Counted from the first letter of the stretch, positions 22,857 to 34,244 are shown. The stretch: DNA of 64,000 bases from Zingiber officinale (GCF_018446385.1 NW_024589896.1:121226-185225), one strand, 5' to 3'. The notes: generated by a model from the sequence alone, not told the origin. Program-made: numbers and translations.

Positions 22857-22870
22857 TGAGGGGAGGGTTG
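22857..22870 (+). promoter_or_regulatory. polypurine tract
   Basis: TTGAGGGGAGGGTTG immediately precedes the 3' LTR start TGATGCGGCG, in the position of the plus-strand primer. Confidence 0.8.
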
Positions 22871-23157
22871 TGATGCGGCGATAAAGGGAGGGCCCACCTA
22901 TCATGGGTCAGTTGACACAGTGTCGGTCAAAGTCAAGGTGGTCAAACACCAGAATCATTGGATGTTTGGTTATCCCGGTCGGCGAAGGATTAGGCCGAGC
23001 GGATCACCCAGCCGGTCAGGCGAGCAGATCACCCGTCCGGTCGGACGAATGAACAAAACTCGTAGCTAGTCACTATGGTCAGCAGGAAAGAGAGCCGCTC
23101 GGACCGCTCGGCATAAGGAATGACGTCGCATGAAGGGACGAGAAAACAAAAGAGAAC

Positions 23158-24419
23158 CGTTGGATCGTAAGCGTTCGATAGAGGGGGGTGAATATCGATT
23201 AAAACATTATTGAGAATATGCAGCGGAAAATAATAAAGCAAATGAAAGAGCGACACAAGTTGTTTTACTTGGTTCGGAGCCTATGTCGACTCCTATTCCA
23301 AGGCCCGCACGTAAGGATGCTTTCGATGGGCAATTTACTAGCAATTCAGAATAGTTGTTTACAAATGAAGTACAAGAATGCTAATAAAAAGAAATAATAC
23401 TGACAAAAAGAAGGAATTAAAGAAACAACACTTTGTCAGAATATCTTCATAGCGTCGCAGGAGCACAAGAGAGCGAATCGTGAGTTGTTGTTATAGCTTC
23501 ATCCTTTACCCTCCTTATATAGGAGGTTCGGGGCGCCTGGAACCTCCAGGGCGCCCTGAATATGACGTAGCTGAGTCAACCAGGACGCTCCACGTGGTGA
23601 AATGATGTTGCGGATGAAATTTCACCTCCAGGCGCCCGGAACCATCTCGGGCGCCCAGACCCTCATTTTCCAGTAGATTCATTCCTGTAAGAAAACGTTA
23701 GTCCAGAGGCAAATATAAGATATATATCCTGCAAAATAGAGTATTAGCACAGTTAAAAATCAAACAGAATATTAATTAGATTCCATCTTCTCGAGACCGG
23801 AATCTAGTCACGATCTCGACTTAGATATCCGAAATGGATCTAAGTAGGATCGATGCCTAATGTTCCCTTCCCGGGAACGTGTCCTCACAGTCACTCTCCT
23901 CCAATGACTTACCTTCACTTACCTGCCAAATGTCCGGTCAGCCCTTCGACCCGTCTGGACTTCGTGTCAGCTACTTGGTCAGCCCGTCGACCTAGCTGAG
24001 CTTCCCTGCAACACTGAGTTAGCACAGTATTAACAGAATTCAAGTATAACCTGGGGTTACCTCCTAGAGTTGCCTAGCTTCACTCACTAGGACTTCCATT
24101 GCCTGGCTTCACTCACCAGGACTTCCTTCACTTAGCTTCACTCACTAGGGTCCGACTTCAATCACCGGGACTTCCACCGCCTAGCTTCACTCACTAGGGC
24201 CCCCCTTCACTCACCGGGACTTCCACCGCCTAACTTCACTCACTAGAGTCCGACTTCACTCACCGGGACTTTCACTTTGCCTAACCTTTGGTTAGGACTT
24301 ATCTTTGCTAGTCATCTAGTCCTGAATAGACTTCTCTCTCCCAAACATCAAGTCATGTTTGGGTCAACCCTTGGTCATATTGTCAAACATCGAAACCCTA
24401 GAGGTCAATTGCACCAACA
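23158..24419 (-). mobile_element. LTR 'D' inserted in the Tat 3' LTR (TSD AGAAC)
   Basis: Plus-strand ends are CGTTGGATCG and CACCAACA, that is (T)GTTGG...CCAACA with a C for T at position 1. AGAAC is duplicated at 23153-23157 and 24420-24424. It shares with LTRs 'A', 'B' and the one at 60560 the opening AGAGGGGGGTGAATA and the GGTTCGGAGCC..GACTCCTA block. In the minus sense it carries a CTTCACTCACCGGGACTTCC minisatellite (24060-24270), GGGCGCC-type palindromes (23527-23665) and a TATA box (CTATATAAGG near 23520). No coding capacity; consistent with a solo LTR, probably SIRE-like copia. Confidence 0.85.
23525..23670. repeat. GGGCGCC palindromic tokens of LTR 'D'
   Basis: GGGGCGCCTGGAACCTCCAG followed by GGCGCCC, and CCAGGCGCCCGGAACC followed by ATCTCGGGCGCCC, are two inverted pairs about 100 bp apart. 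They lie just upstream of the TATA box in the minus-strand sense, the same place as the GATCGAT tokens of LTR 'B'. Confidence 0.75.
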
Positions 24420-24778
24420 AGAACTCCATCTATCATTAAATGTGAAGAAGCAAAGACAAAGAAGAACACTCTATCAATCATTAATGCACGGAAGTCAAGA
24501 CAAAGAAGCCTTCCTCTGGCAATGAATGTCATTAAATAAGGGCAGATGAACAATCAATAGGAAAGGTATAAAAGGGGACGCCAGGTATGAGGAAAGGTAA
24601 GTTTTTTCTATTTTCTTGATTACTTTATTCTCTCTTCCTGATTTTGACTTGAGCGTCGGAGGGTCAATGTCGGGGACCCCTTCCCTGATTTTGGTTTTAT
24701 TTTCAGGATCAAAGTCTTCAGCCCATCAGCAGTCATTCTATTCCCGACTTTCCAGCTTCCTTCATTCAGGTAGGATCA

Positions 24779-25265
24779 GATATAATTAGGAAAACTAGAC
24801 GAACATATTGAATTTGATTCCATGTCATTCCGAGATCACTAAGTCCATCAACCAATTTTGATCAAAATCAACTTGAAACACCGCATTGAGAGCAGCAAAT
24901 TTTTATCAGGTTTTTATTTTTATTTTTATTTTTTAAAAAAAGGTTTAATCTATTGCTATAGTGTAGCAATCGATTAAAGTTATGGTTCATGGTCATATAA
25001 ACTTACTGAATCGATTGCTACATTGTAGCAATCGATAAAAAAAACTAATTTGTATAAAATTTGTTGCTCTTAATATGATGTATGAAAATAATGTTTTAGG
25101 ACATGAATATAATTAGGAGAACTAAATTAGCATATAGAACCTTAATTTATATCATTCTGAGTTATCTAGGTCAATCAGTCAAATATTGGTTAAAATTGAT
25201 TAATAGACCGAGAGAGCTTGGAATGACATGAAATCAGGTCCTATGTATGCTAGGATACTTCGGGA
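24779..25265. repeat. hairpin repeats R3 (rest) and R4
   Basis: From 24779 the unit split by the Tat element resumes (GATATAATTAGGAAAACTAG) and ends near CGCATTGAGAGCAGC (24880). R4 starts near 25088 (AATGTTTTAGGACATGAATA) and its right arm is truncated near 25260. Between them are palindromes of the CGATTGCTACA type at 24949-24977 and 25010-25036. Confidence 0.7.
25010..25036. repeat. 27 bp perfect palindrome
   Basis: ATCGATTGCTACA and TGTAGCAATCGAT are exact reverse complements separated by one T. Diverged copies lie at about 10366, 10425, 12618 and 24949, all within the hairpin-repeat cluster. Confidence 0.95.
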
Positions 25266-25574
25266 GCTAGAGGAGGTCGGGGTGATTAGCTCCAATCGTT
25301 TCGTCTTATTGATTTGTTGCAATGGAAAAACTCGAAGCAATGCTGACACCTGTAATTTACTTGGTAGATCCCTTCTTGAGGTGACTAATCTAATGATCCA
25401 CACAATGCACACACTTCACTACGAAAATCACTCCTTGGAAACAAAGGGGCATTGGGTAAGTGATTTGAGTATTTTCAAAGTTGCCTACGCGATTTGGGTA
25501 ATACTAAATTTAAACTACATGGTTCAATAATTTATGAGTAAAGTAGAGAAAAATCCTCAATCATAACTTGAATT
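25266..25574. other. unassigned intergenic sequence
   Basis: Moderately AT-rich. A 100-codon open frame begins at 25228 but shows no recognisable motif. I see no gene signal. Confidence 0.5.
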
Positions 25575-25589
25575 TTACTTGCAATCCTC

Positions 25590-26410
25590 ACTCATAAAAA
25601 ATTTTGTTTTCACTCCTTGCATGCAAAGTTTTATTTGTTTCAACTCCCTCATGCAAATATTGTTACCTAATTGCCCCTCAGATTTTTTAGGTACAAAAGA
25701 TCAAAAAATGAGTATAATTCCTCTTAAAGTCATCACTTTTACACTAGAATCGAGTATATTTTCTATTAAATTGAGCATGATTTTTTTCCTATTTTAATAT
25801 AATTCCTCCTAAATTCAATATTATTTAAAGAAAATCTAATATATTTTCTATCCAATTAAGTATCATTTAAAGAAAATCTAGTATATTTTCTATCCAATTG
25901 AGTATCATTTAAAGAAAATCTAGTATATTCGAGTATATTTTCTATTAAAATTACCCTTCATATTTTTTAGGTATAAATAGTCTAAAAATGAGTATAATTT
26001 CTATTAAATTCGGCACTTTAAACTAAAATCGAGTATATTTTTTATTAAATTGAGTATGACTTTTTTCCTACTTAATATAATTCCTCCTAAATTCAGTATC
26101 ATTTAAAGAAAATCTAGTATATTTTCCATTCAATTGAGTATCATTTAAAGAAAATCTAGCATATTTTTCATCCAATTGAGGTAGAAAAAGAATCATGCTC
26201 AATTTGATAGAAAATATACTAGATTCTAATTTAATGTACTGAATTTAAGAGAATTATACTCATTTTTAGACTTTTTATACTTAAAATATCAGGGGCAATT
26301 ATGTAAGTATATTTGACTAGGGAGTTGAAACAAAGATTTGTTCCAATGGGGGTTGCATGCAAAATTGTATTTGTCAATAGGGACTGCATAGAAATTTTTT
26401 TCATAATTTA
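25590..26410. mobile_element. foldback element with ~200 bp inverted arms
   Basis: The left arm (25590-25800: CACTCCTTGCATGCAAAG, CAACTCCCTCATGCAAATA, AATTGCCCCTCAGATTTTTT, AATGAGTATAATTCC, AATTGAGCATGATTTTTTTCC) is mirrored in inverse order and orientation by 26175-26400. The centre is made of tandem copies of TCATTTAAAGAAAATCTAG plus TATATTTTCTATCCAATTGA, about 50 bp each. No coding capacity. Flanking duplications were not found with confidence. Confidence 0.7.
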
Positions 26411-27020
26411 TCCTTATAACAATCAATTAATTGGCTGCTATCCTCAGACAATGGTGCAACGATATGACGTTTGATAGGTTAATCAAGTATTTATGGTTCT
26501 ATTTCTAACTACGATGCATTACATGACATGATTCTTCAATGGAATGAAAAATCTAGAACATTAGCTGTGGAGTGAAAAGTCGCACATGCTTTCAGATTTA
26601 TTATGATAATCGATGAAAATTTTTTGTGGGACTAACTGATTATTTTGAGACTTCATAAGTTCGAAGAATTGAATACCTAAATTATAAATAAAAAACTAAT
26701 AAAAAGCTAACTGTTACATTATTGGAATAATCATTAATTATCTATCGTAGCAATCAATTAATAGTTAAAAAATCTTTTTATTTATTTATTTTCAAAATAC
26801 TCTTTTAATGATTGATAATTAAGGATATTCTTTTAAACTTTACCCAATATATATACAATATATAATTTCCAGCAATGCAATGAGTTAATCCTAATAAATC
26901 AGTTTTCCATGTAGTTAAATCTCTACCTTAAATATCTATATATATATATTAAACAATAATTAGTTTTTTTAGCTGTGGCCCAATTCCTTTTTTTTTTTTA
27001 ACCATTTAAATTATAAGGGC
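26411..27020. other. AT-rich intergenic sequence
   Basis: No gene or clear repeat boundary seen. It separates the foldback element from the copia element. Confidence 0.5.
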
Positions 27021-27296
27021 AATAATCAGAAGATTTATCATTTAATTTTTAGATAGAATTAGAAATTGATTTTAATTATTGATAACTTACTATGTTTAGA
27101 TTGTAATCATAATTATATTTATCATTATTTTTATATTTATTATTACCATAGGTATTGTAATATATTACCATATATATCATAATACTTTTCTATATAATTA
27201 TATGACTATCTTTATAAATAAGTTTGTTAGTCTATACTAATATCACTAATTTCACTAAGAAAATAATTAATTCTTTTCTCTCGTTTGTTTATTACA
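27021..27296 (+). repeat. 5' LTR of the copia element
   Basis: About 276 bp, strongly AT-rich; aligns along most of its length with 30922-31145. The start is set where similarity begins and could be off by 10-20 bp. Confidence 0.7.
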
Positions 27297-27639
27297 TATT
27301 GACTATGATATCATGACCCTCCATTTGTTTCCCGTTCCACTTGCTGCCGTTATTTTTCCTTGATTTCTCTTTTGCTTCCCACTAGTCACTCTCTCTATTT
27401 TGTTTTGCATTTGTTTTCTCTCTCCGCCATTCTCTATTGCTCACGAAGGAAGAAAAACAAGCACCAAGTAGTCCTAACACCTCTTAGCAGCAAGTAACTT
27501 TATTATAGGAGATCTTCTCTTCTACAGTCAATTTCTATTTTCCAACAACAATAACAACATCAGAGCATCTCTTTCACGGTGCCAACCAAGTTTATTACAG
27601 GAAACTTGTCTCCGAATTTCTTCGAATTAGCAGAGGAGT

Positions 27640-30600
27640 GAACTTCTCCTATTTATTTTCTAGCAAGTCTATTACAATGCAAGTTGCACCACAAATTTGT
27701 TCTAGCATCATTTTTCTTGCAAAATCTTCACCTATGGAATGTTATCTTGATACTAGAGTAACTCATCATGTCATGCTAAACCATCACATCATTACAAAAA
27801 TCTTACCCTATTGTGGCTCAGATATGATACAGGTAGGCGATGACTCAGGTTTATAAATTGTTAACTATGGAAACACACATTTTCAGTCATGTGCAATATT
27901 TATCATGTTTCATCTATTACTAAAATCTTGCTTTCTACATGTCAATTTAGTCTTGACAACAATATTTTCTTTGAATTTCATTATGATCATTATCTTGTAA
28001 AAGCTAGAACGACATGTGCAATTTTACTTCATGCCAAGATTAAAAATGATCTCTACTATCATCAATGTCCTTCTTTTAAAGTTTTTATTGGTGAACGCAC
28101 TAATAAACCAGTTTAGCATGCTCGTTTTGGTCATTCTTCTCTTCGTATTGTTCAACGAATCATAAATCAATTTGATTTACCTACTTCATTTATCTCATCA
28201 CCTCATTTATGTAAGACATGCTTAGAAACCAAGAGTCACAAGTTACCTTTCTCTCCATCTAATTATATTTCTAATTTTCTACTTGAAATAATTCATTCTA
28301 ATATTTGAGACCCTATGCCTATCCTATCAAATCAAGATTTTCTATAATTATGTCACTTTTATTGACCATTTTAGCAAGTTTATCTGTCTCTATCCTATGA
28401 ATCGAAAGTCTGATTTACGTGACATATTTTGTCATTTTTAAAACGAAGTTGACTGTTATTTTGATAGTAAAATACTTGCTTTTCATTCTGATTGGGAGGT
28501 GACTATCAAGATCTTTATCGTCGTCTTGATTCTTGTGGAATTGTTCATCAAGTCTCTTGTCCCCACACCCCTAAACAAAATAGTTTTATAAAAAGAAAAC
28601 ATCTACATATAATGGAAACATCCTTAGTTCTTCTTAATCATGCATCTATTTCTCAAAATTTTTGAGATGAAGCAGTTAGCACTGGAATTTACCTCATAAA
28701 TCATCTTCCCACTCCGTTACTTGATCAAAAGTGTTCCTAGAGAAGTTTTATAATCGAACTCGTGACTATACTTTTCTTCGAGTCTTTGGTTACGTATGTT
28801 ATCCATGGTTATGTCTATACTCTAAACATAAATTAGACTCTCGTTCACAACAATGTATTTTCATTGGTTATAGCAATTTGCATCATGGTATCGTTGCTTA
28901 CATATATCGACCGGGCGGATTTATATATCTTATCATGTTATTTTTTATAAGTCTCTATTCCCTTTTTTAGTAGCATGCTCATCTTCTCCTCCCAAGACAA
29001 GTAGCACATATTTGGTACCACCTACCCTTACAACAAGCATGTAACATTCATCTCCTCTACCGGAAAATGATATACAAGGTAATGGTATTTTGGGTCCAGC
29101 TCCATCTCCGCCACTCTTTGAGGCATCCCCTTTTGATCCTTCTAACACATCATCCAATCATGAGGATAATTTGCTTCCTTCCTTGGATATGCCACATATC
29201 GCATCTTCCCATTCCCAGCCTACCCCTTGCCTTCTTCGACAAGTGGTTCTGATGAAGATGTTCCTTGGTGCACACTTCCCTTAAGTGATATCTATGCACG
29301 ATGTCCACCAGAGGACACTCAATATCTCCTTCCACGGGCTCTAGTGGTCTCTTCAAAATTTATCAAACTACATGCTTTACACATGCTATTAAGAATCCAA
29401 ATTGGCGTGCTGCGATAACTACAGAATTTAATACTCTCCTTCGTAATAGGACTTGGTGCTTAGTTCCTCGCACTGCCTCCATGAATATTGTAGGCTCCAA
29501 ATGAGTCTTCAGCCTCAAGTATTGTGCTGATGGCTTTCTTGAGCGATATAAAGCTCGTCTTGTGGCAAAAGAATTTAATCAACAACCAGGTATTGACTTT
29601 AATGATACATTCAGTCCGGTTATTAAGATTACAACCGTTTGACTATTACTATCTATAGCTATTAGCGTCAACTAGCCAATACGCCAATTAGACGTTTCCA
29701 ATGTCTTTCTTTATGGTCGTTTTGAGGAAATTGTATATATGGAGTAGTCACCTGGGTTTATTCATCCACAACTTTCAACACATGTTTGTCAGTTGAAGAA
29801 ATCATTATACGATCTTCGACAAGCCTTTTGTACATGGTTTTATCGTCTCTCTACTTGACTACACACTCAAGGGTTCTCTGGCTCAAAAACTGACTCATCT
29901 TTATTTTATAAGTGCAATGTCGGCTCTATACTTTTTCTCCTTACTTATGTGGATGATATTCTTCTAACTGGTAATTATCAAGAAGGCATCACTTCTCTAC
30001 TTCATTTTCTTAATCAAGAATTTCCTATTAGAGATCTTGGTATGACCCGTTTCTTTCTTGGTATTGAACTTTTCTCAAATCCGGATGGTTGTCTCCTTTT
30101 ACAAAGCAAATACATTACTAGAATCCTTTAACGGGCCAAGATGGATGATGCACATCCTGTCTCAACATCGATTGTTGTAGGCAACTTTTTTGCACCTTCA
30201 TCTTCTCCTGCTTTGGCCAATCCTCAAATATATCGGAGTATTGTTGGAGCCTTACAATATGTCACTATCATACGTCCTGACATATCTTTTACTGTCAATT
30301 AAGCTTGTCAATATATGCACTCTCTCACTGAACAACATTGGAAAGGAGTTAAGAGGATCCTTCGTTATCTTGAAGGTTATATTCTTCATGGTCTCTTTTT
30401 ATATCGACATTCCTTATGAGAGTTGAATGCATTTAGTGATGCAGATTGGGCTGACTCTCCTGAAGACAGATGTTCTACTGGAGGATATCAATATTTCTTG
30501 AACAAAATCTTATCTCTTAGCATTCTAAAAAGTAATCTACTATATCTCGATCCAGTATCGAAGCTGAATATAAAGCAGCTGCTAAATGTAACGTCTAAAA

Positions 30601-30770
30601 TCATTTGACTTCAATCCCTTCTCTTAGAATTACATCTTTTTATCGATATTATACCTAAGATATAGTGTGATAAGATTGGAGCAACATATCATACTGCAAA
30701 TCCAGTTTTTCATACTCGCACAAAACATGTGGAGATGAATTTTCACTTTGTACAGGAACATGTAGTAGCT
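27640..30770 (+). pseudogene. copia pol remnant (PR-IN-RT-RH)
   Basis: Protease: PMECYLDTRVTHHVMLNHHI near 27735, in which the usual DTGA/DSGA motif is DTRV, so the active site is lost. GAG-pre-integrase and zinc finger: HARFGHSSLRIVQRIINQFD, CKTCLETKSHKLPF (28120-28255). Integrase core: FIDHFSKFICLYPMNRKSDL, then a garbled region, then NHLPTPLLDQK. Reverse transcriptase: [46 protein letters not shown], and YVDDILLTGNYQEGI near 29946. RNase H: RSIVGALQYVTIIRPDISFT and FSDADWADSPEDRCSTGGYQ (30430). More than ten stops and several frameshifts interrupt it. Confidence 0.88.
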
Positions 30771-30921
30771 AAATAACTATCAGTCTCATACATCTCCATA
30801 GAGGATCAAATTACTGGCATCTTCACTAAACCATTATCCTGACAACGGTTTCATAGATTGACAACCAAACTCAACGTGTTGAATATCCTGTTGAATTTGT
30901 ACAAGGATAACAGTCCAGAAT

Positions 30922-31145
30922 AATAATCAGAAGATTTATCATGTTCTAGATAGAATCATAAATTGATTTCAATTATTGATGATTTACTATATTTGGATTG
31001 CAATCACAACCATATTTATCATTATTTTTATATTTGTTATTATCATATATATCATATAATATATTACCATATTTGTATAAATAAATTTGTTAGCCAATAC
31101 TAATATTAATAAGAAAGCAATTACTTCTTTTCCCTGTTTATTACA
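30922..31145 (+). repeat. 3' LTR of the copia element
   Basis: About 224 bp, similar to 27021-27296 but shorter by an internal deletion; ends TTTATTACA. Confidence 0.7.
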
Positions 31146-31767
31146 TATTTATCATTAACCTCGTTAGTCAAGAAGATAGGGAATTTAGATCGTCAAATTA
31201 ATTAAGAGATCATGAAATTTTTTTTACCAATGATATGTGCCCATTTAACAAGTGGGGGCTAGATTTGTGGTCACAACCTTATGAAAGTTATATAAAATTT
31301 TGACCCTATCAAATTCCCTTCTAAATTAAGCGAATATATATAATAATAAATTCACAATCTGGAATTCCTTTATATTTCATTCCCAACAGCCAAAATTTAA
31401 TTTCTATTATTTTACGTATCATCTTTAAGTTTAATTATCTTTCATTAGCATCCATTTGCGCAGATTGCGGATGACATCATCGATTGTTGCTTTTGAAATT
31501 TGGATAAGCATAATCTCCTTGATTTCCTATTTTAAGCAAAATATCTCCTATTTTAATGTTCAATTTGTTCATAGGTTCTATCGACGACTCCGAAGCTACT
31601 AACATTTCTCCACCTTTTTCCATTTCTTTTGCAATCATCATTCGAATCAGGCAACGACGCTTAATTTGACTTTATTGCTTCTCTCTTTCTCTTTCTCTTT
31701 CTCTTTGCGATTTGTTTGTGGATTAACAACCGGTGCTCCATTTATCCAGTCTCCCTCGTCGCCATCG
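31146..31767 (+). promoter_or_regulatory. upstream region of the arabinokinase gene
   Basis: Between the copia 3' LTR and the first candidate ATG. A CTTTCT-rich pyrimidine tract at 31677-31706, common in plant 5' leaders, lies about 65 bp upstream of the ATG at 31768. I see no unambiguous TATA box. The copia LTR ends about 620 bp upstream of the first coding exon, so it lies within likely promoter range. Confidence 0.45.
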
Positions 31768-31884
31768 ATGGCGCCCGCCGTTTTGCTGGAGACAAAGCTA
31801 GGGGTCAGGGACGCTGGCCGCCGTCTCGTCTTCGCCTACTACATCACTGGCCATGGGTTCGGCCACGCCACCCGCGTCGTCGAC
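31768..31884 (+). CDS. arabinokinase alternative first exon 1a
   Basis: The ATG at 31768 opens 39 codons (MAPAVLLETKLGVRDAGRR, then [20 protein letters not shown]) and stops at a donor GAC|GTAACG in phase 0. Exon 2 at 32871 also starts in phase 0 ([10 protein letters not shown]), so exon 1a can splice to it directly, skipping exon 1b, and give a 1002 aa protein. The last 20 residues match those of exon 1b at 18 of 20 positions, both differences being conservative (I/V, D/E), although 12 other codons differ synonymously. The unique leader has four basic and two acidic residues, against an acidic leader in exon 1b. Either exon could be the main one; transcript data decide. Confidence 0.7.
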
Positions 31885-32260
31885 GTAACGTCTCTACTCC
31901 TCGCAAGTCCTCAATGTCGTCATTTCCCTCGTTTGTCTTTTTCCTCCGTTTGTTTACTTTGCTGTTGTATTTATTGAGTTATCTGCTCGAATCGTGGAGA
32001 CGGTGATTCATCCGAGATCCATCATCTGCACGAATCTTGGAGATGATGGCGAGATCCTTGAAGCTTGCTTTATGACGTGAAGGGATCGAACAAGAATCAA
32101 AAAGTGGTGCCAGATGCGGCGTCACTTGGCGGTTGATTGCGTTTATTGCCCGATGAACTCGGGAGACAGCGGAGGAGCTCCTGAAAGCTCGTGCGGTGTT
32201 CGGTTTTCTTGTCCTTGGGATAATTTAATATTGATCAAAGATTTCTAAGGTTTCGTTAGT

Positions 32261-34183
32261 ATGGGGATCGAGGATGGACATAGCGTAGCCTCTGCGTCCT
32301 TGGAGCACCTTGTCTTCGCTTATTACGTGACTGGACACGGATTTGGCCACGCTACTCGTGTTGTTGAGGTCCGGAGATCCTCGTATTCTCTTACTTCTTT
32401 GGTTTTTGATTTTTGTCCTCTGAACTATCGGATTTTTGTAAGTTCTGTTCATTCGGCGGTCGTCCCGGACGGATTGGGAAAAAAAAAGAGAGATTTTTTG
32501 ACTGGATATGGAGCGGAATGGAGTCAGGATCTTTCTAGCAGGTGCCAAAAATGGAGTTACCGAGTTGGGATGCTGGAAAAAAAAAATAAAACTGAACTGT
32601 GGCATTAGATTGGTATTTCAATCTAAAATTAAGCTTCTTCTTTGCTTTGGGGATTAAATGCACATGGAATTTGAAGGTTGTTTAATCTAAGAGGAATTGC
32701 ATAATATTGAGAGACTTACTGGACTTCATCTTGGTTCAGCCTTAACATGATTTTCTCTTCTGTAGCACCATCTAATTTAGACATATAAATAAATCTTAAC
32801 AGAAAGAGTTTACGAAGGATTTTCCTCTGCTTTTCCTCTGCATATGCTTATAGAACATCTTGTGTTGCAGGTTGTGCGGCATCTTATAGCTGCTGGGCAC
32901 GATGTTCATGTAGTAACTGGTGCTCCAGACTTTGTGTTCACGACCGAGATACAGTCGCCCAATCTCCACCTAAGAAAGGTTAGTCTGAGTTAAGATATTA
33001 TAGAATCTTATCAAGATTAATATGCTTAGCACAATATGGAAACTGCAATAAAAGTATGATGGAAGTTCTTGATTTGCAGGTTTTGTTGGATTGTGGTGCA
33101 GTTCAAGCTGATGCTTTAACTGTGGATCGTCTTGCTTCCTTGGAAAAGGTATTAGAGAAATAAGTGGGGCATATGGTTCCTGTACCTTAATTTCATTCCG
33201 ATTGACTCTGAGACATGCATATATTGTTTTCTCTTTTTAACAATTAGTTATCAGCAACTGTATTCTTGTCATCATTTCCCTCTTGCAGTATCATGAGACA
33301 GCAGTGTTACCTCGGGCTTCAATTTTGGCAACGGAAGTGGAATGGCTGAATTTCATCAAAGCTGATCTAGTGGTACACAAATTTATTCATTGACATTAGT
33401 GCATAACCATATAAATGTTTTTCTTGATTTTCTATCCGCTTTGTTCACATCTATGAAAGAAAGTCATCTTTTACTTTAACTGTTGTTTTACTTGGAGGGA
33501 TTTTTGGTCATTTTTTGATCTAGATTATGATTGCCGCTTCTTAATCTAAGGTAGGTCTCAGATGTTGTTCCTGTAGCTTGCCGTGCAGCAGCAGATGCTG
33601 GGATTCGTTCTGTTTGTGTCACCAACTTCAGGTTTCTAATACTCTTTTGTGCTTCAATTACGCTTCTTATCTCCAATAAATATTGGCTCTGCAATTGTTA
33701 TTTCATACTTGTCAATGAGTGCCAGGAATGTTTTCCACATAACAATAGACTAAATTAAAGATGAGAGAAATGATCTGACAAAAAAAATTCAACAATCTTT
33801 AGCTTATGGAAAATTGCATATAACTAGCGTTGATACTTTTCACTATTAGTTTGTGAGAGATAGAATCAACCAGTAGAAAAAAGAACACCAAATCATAATG
33901 TTGATGCTTCATAGAACAACAGAGCCGCATTGATCGGCTCAAGATCTCCTCCTGCATTGCAATGATATTGCCACTTTGAACATATGAATTGTGTTATTCT
34001 GTTTATGTTACTACATTCATCCCTGAGATTTACCTATAGCACTAGAAGAACAGTTCTGTATATACACACTTGTATACTTCCACCTATTTGAATATATATA
34101 TTGTCAATGTGCATTGTACTGATTTAAACATTGAACTAAGTTGTATACTATATTAATGATCCTTAAAATCTCTCTCTCTTTCA

Positions 34184-34244
<61 letters not shown>

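Larger units (their letters stand above)
12713..24778 (+). mobile_element. Ty3/gypsy retrotransposon, Tat lineage, full span
   Basis: 12,066 bp from TGATGCGGCG to GTAGGATCA with exact GATAT target duplications. Order: 5' LTR 12713-13352, PBS, gag, aspartic protease, reverse transcriptase, RNase H, a second plant-type RNase H, integrase, a 37 bp minisatellite, an antisense ORF, polypurine tract, 3' LTR 22871-24778. The second RNase H and the antisense ORF are hallmarks of Tat/Ogre/Grande relatives. All coding blocks carry stops or frameshifts. Two later insertions sit inside: a hAT-like element at 16441-16915 and an LTR at 23158-24419. By eye about 35-40 of the first 285 LTR positions differ between the two LTRs, mostly C/T and A/G, so the insertion is old. 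Confidence 0.92.
22871..24778 (+). repeat. 3' LTR of the Tat element, interrupted
   Basis: Starts TGATGCGGCGATAAAGGG like the 5' LTR and ends GTAGGATCA. It is 1908 bp only because of the insertion at 23158-24419; joining its flanks gives about 641 bp. Confidence 0.9.
27021..31145 (+). mobile_element. decayed Ty1/copia element lacking gag
   Basis: Two similar AT-rich LTRs (27021-27296 and 30922-31145), both containing AATAATCAGAAGATTTATCA and ending ATTACA, bracket a copia pol with order protease, integrase, reverse transcriptase, RNase H. After the 5' LTR ATGATATCATGACC is a poor match to the TGGTATCAGAGC primer site. Only about 340 bp separate LTR and protease, so gag is missing. The two LTRs differ by many substitutions and an indel; target duplications are not recognisable. 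Confidence 0.8.

Noticed and set aside
32225..32605. 126-codon minus-strand frame across exon 1b
   Set aside because: Antisense shadow with no start context or motif; the plus-strand exon has a conserved peptide and a splice donor.
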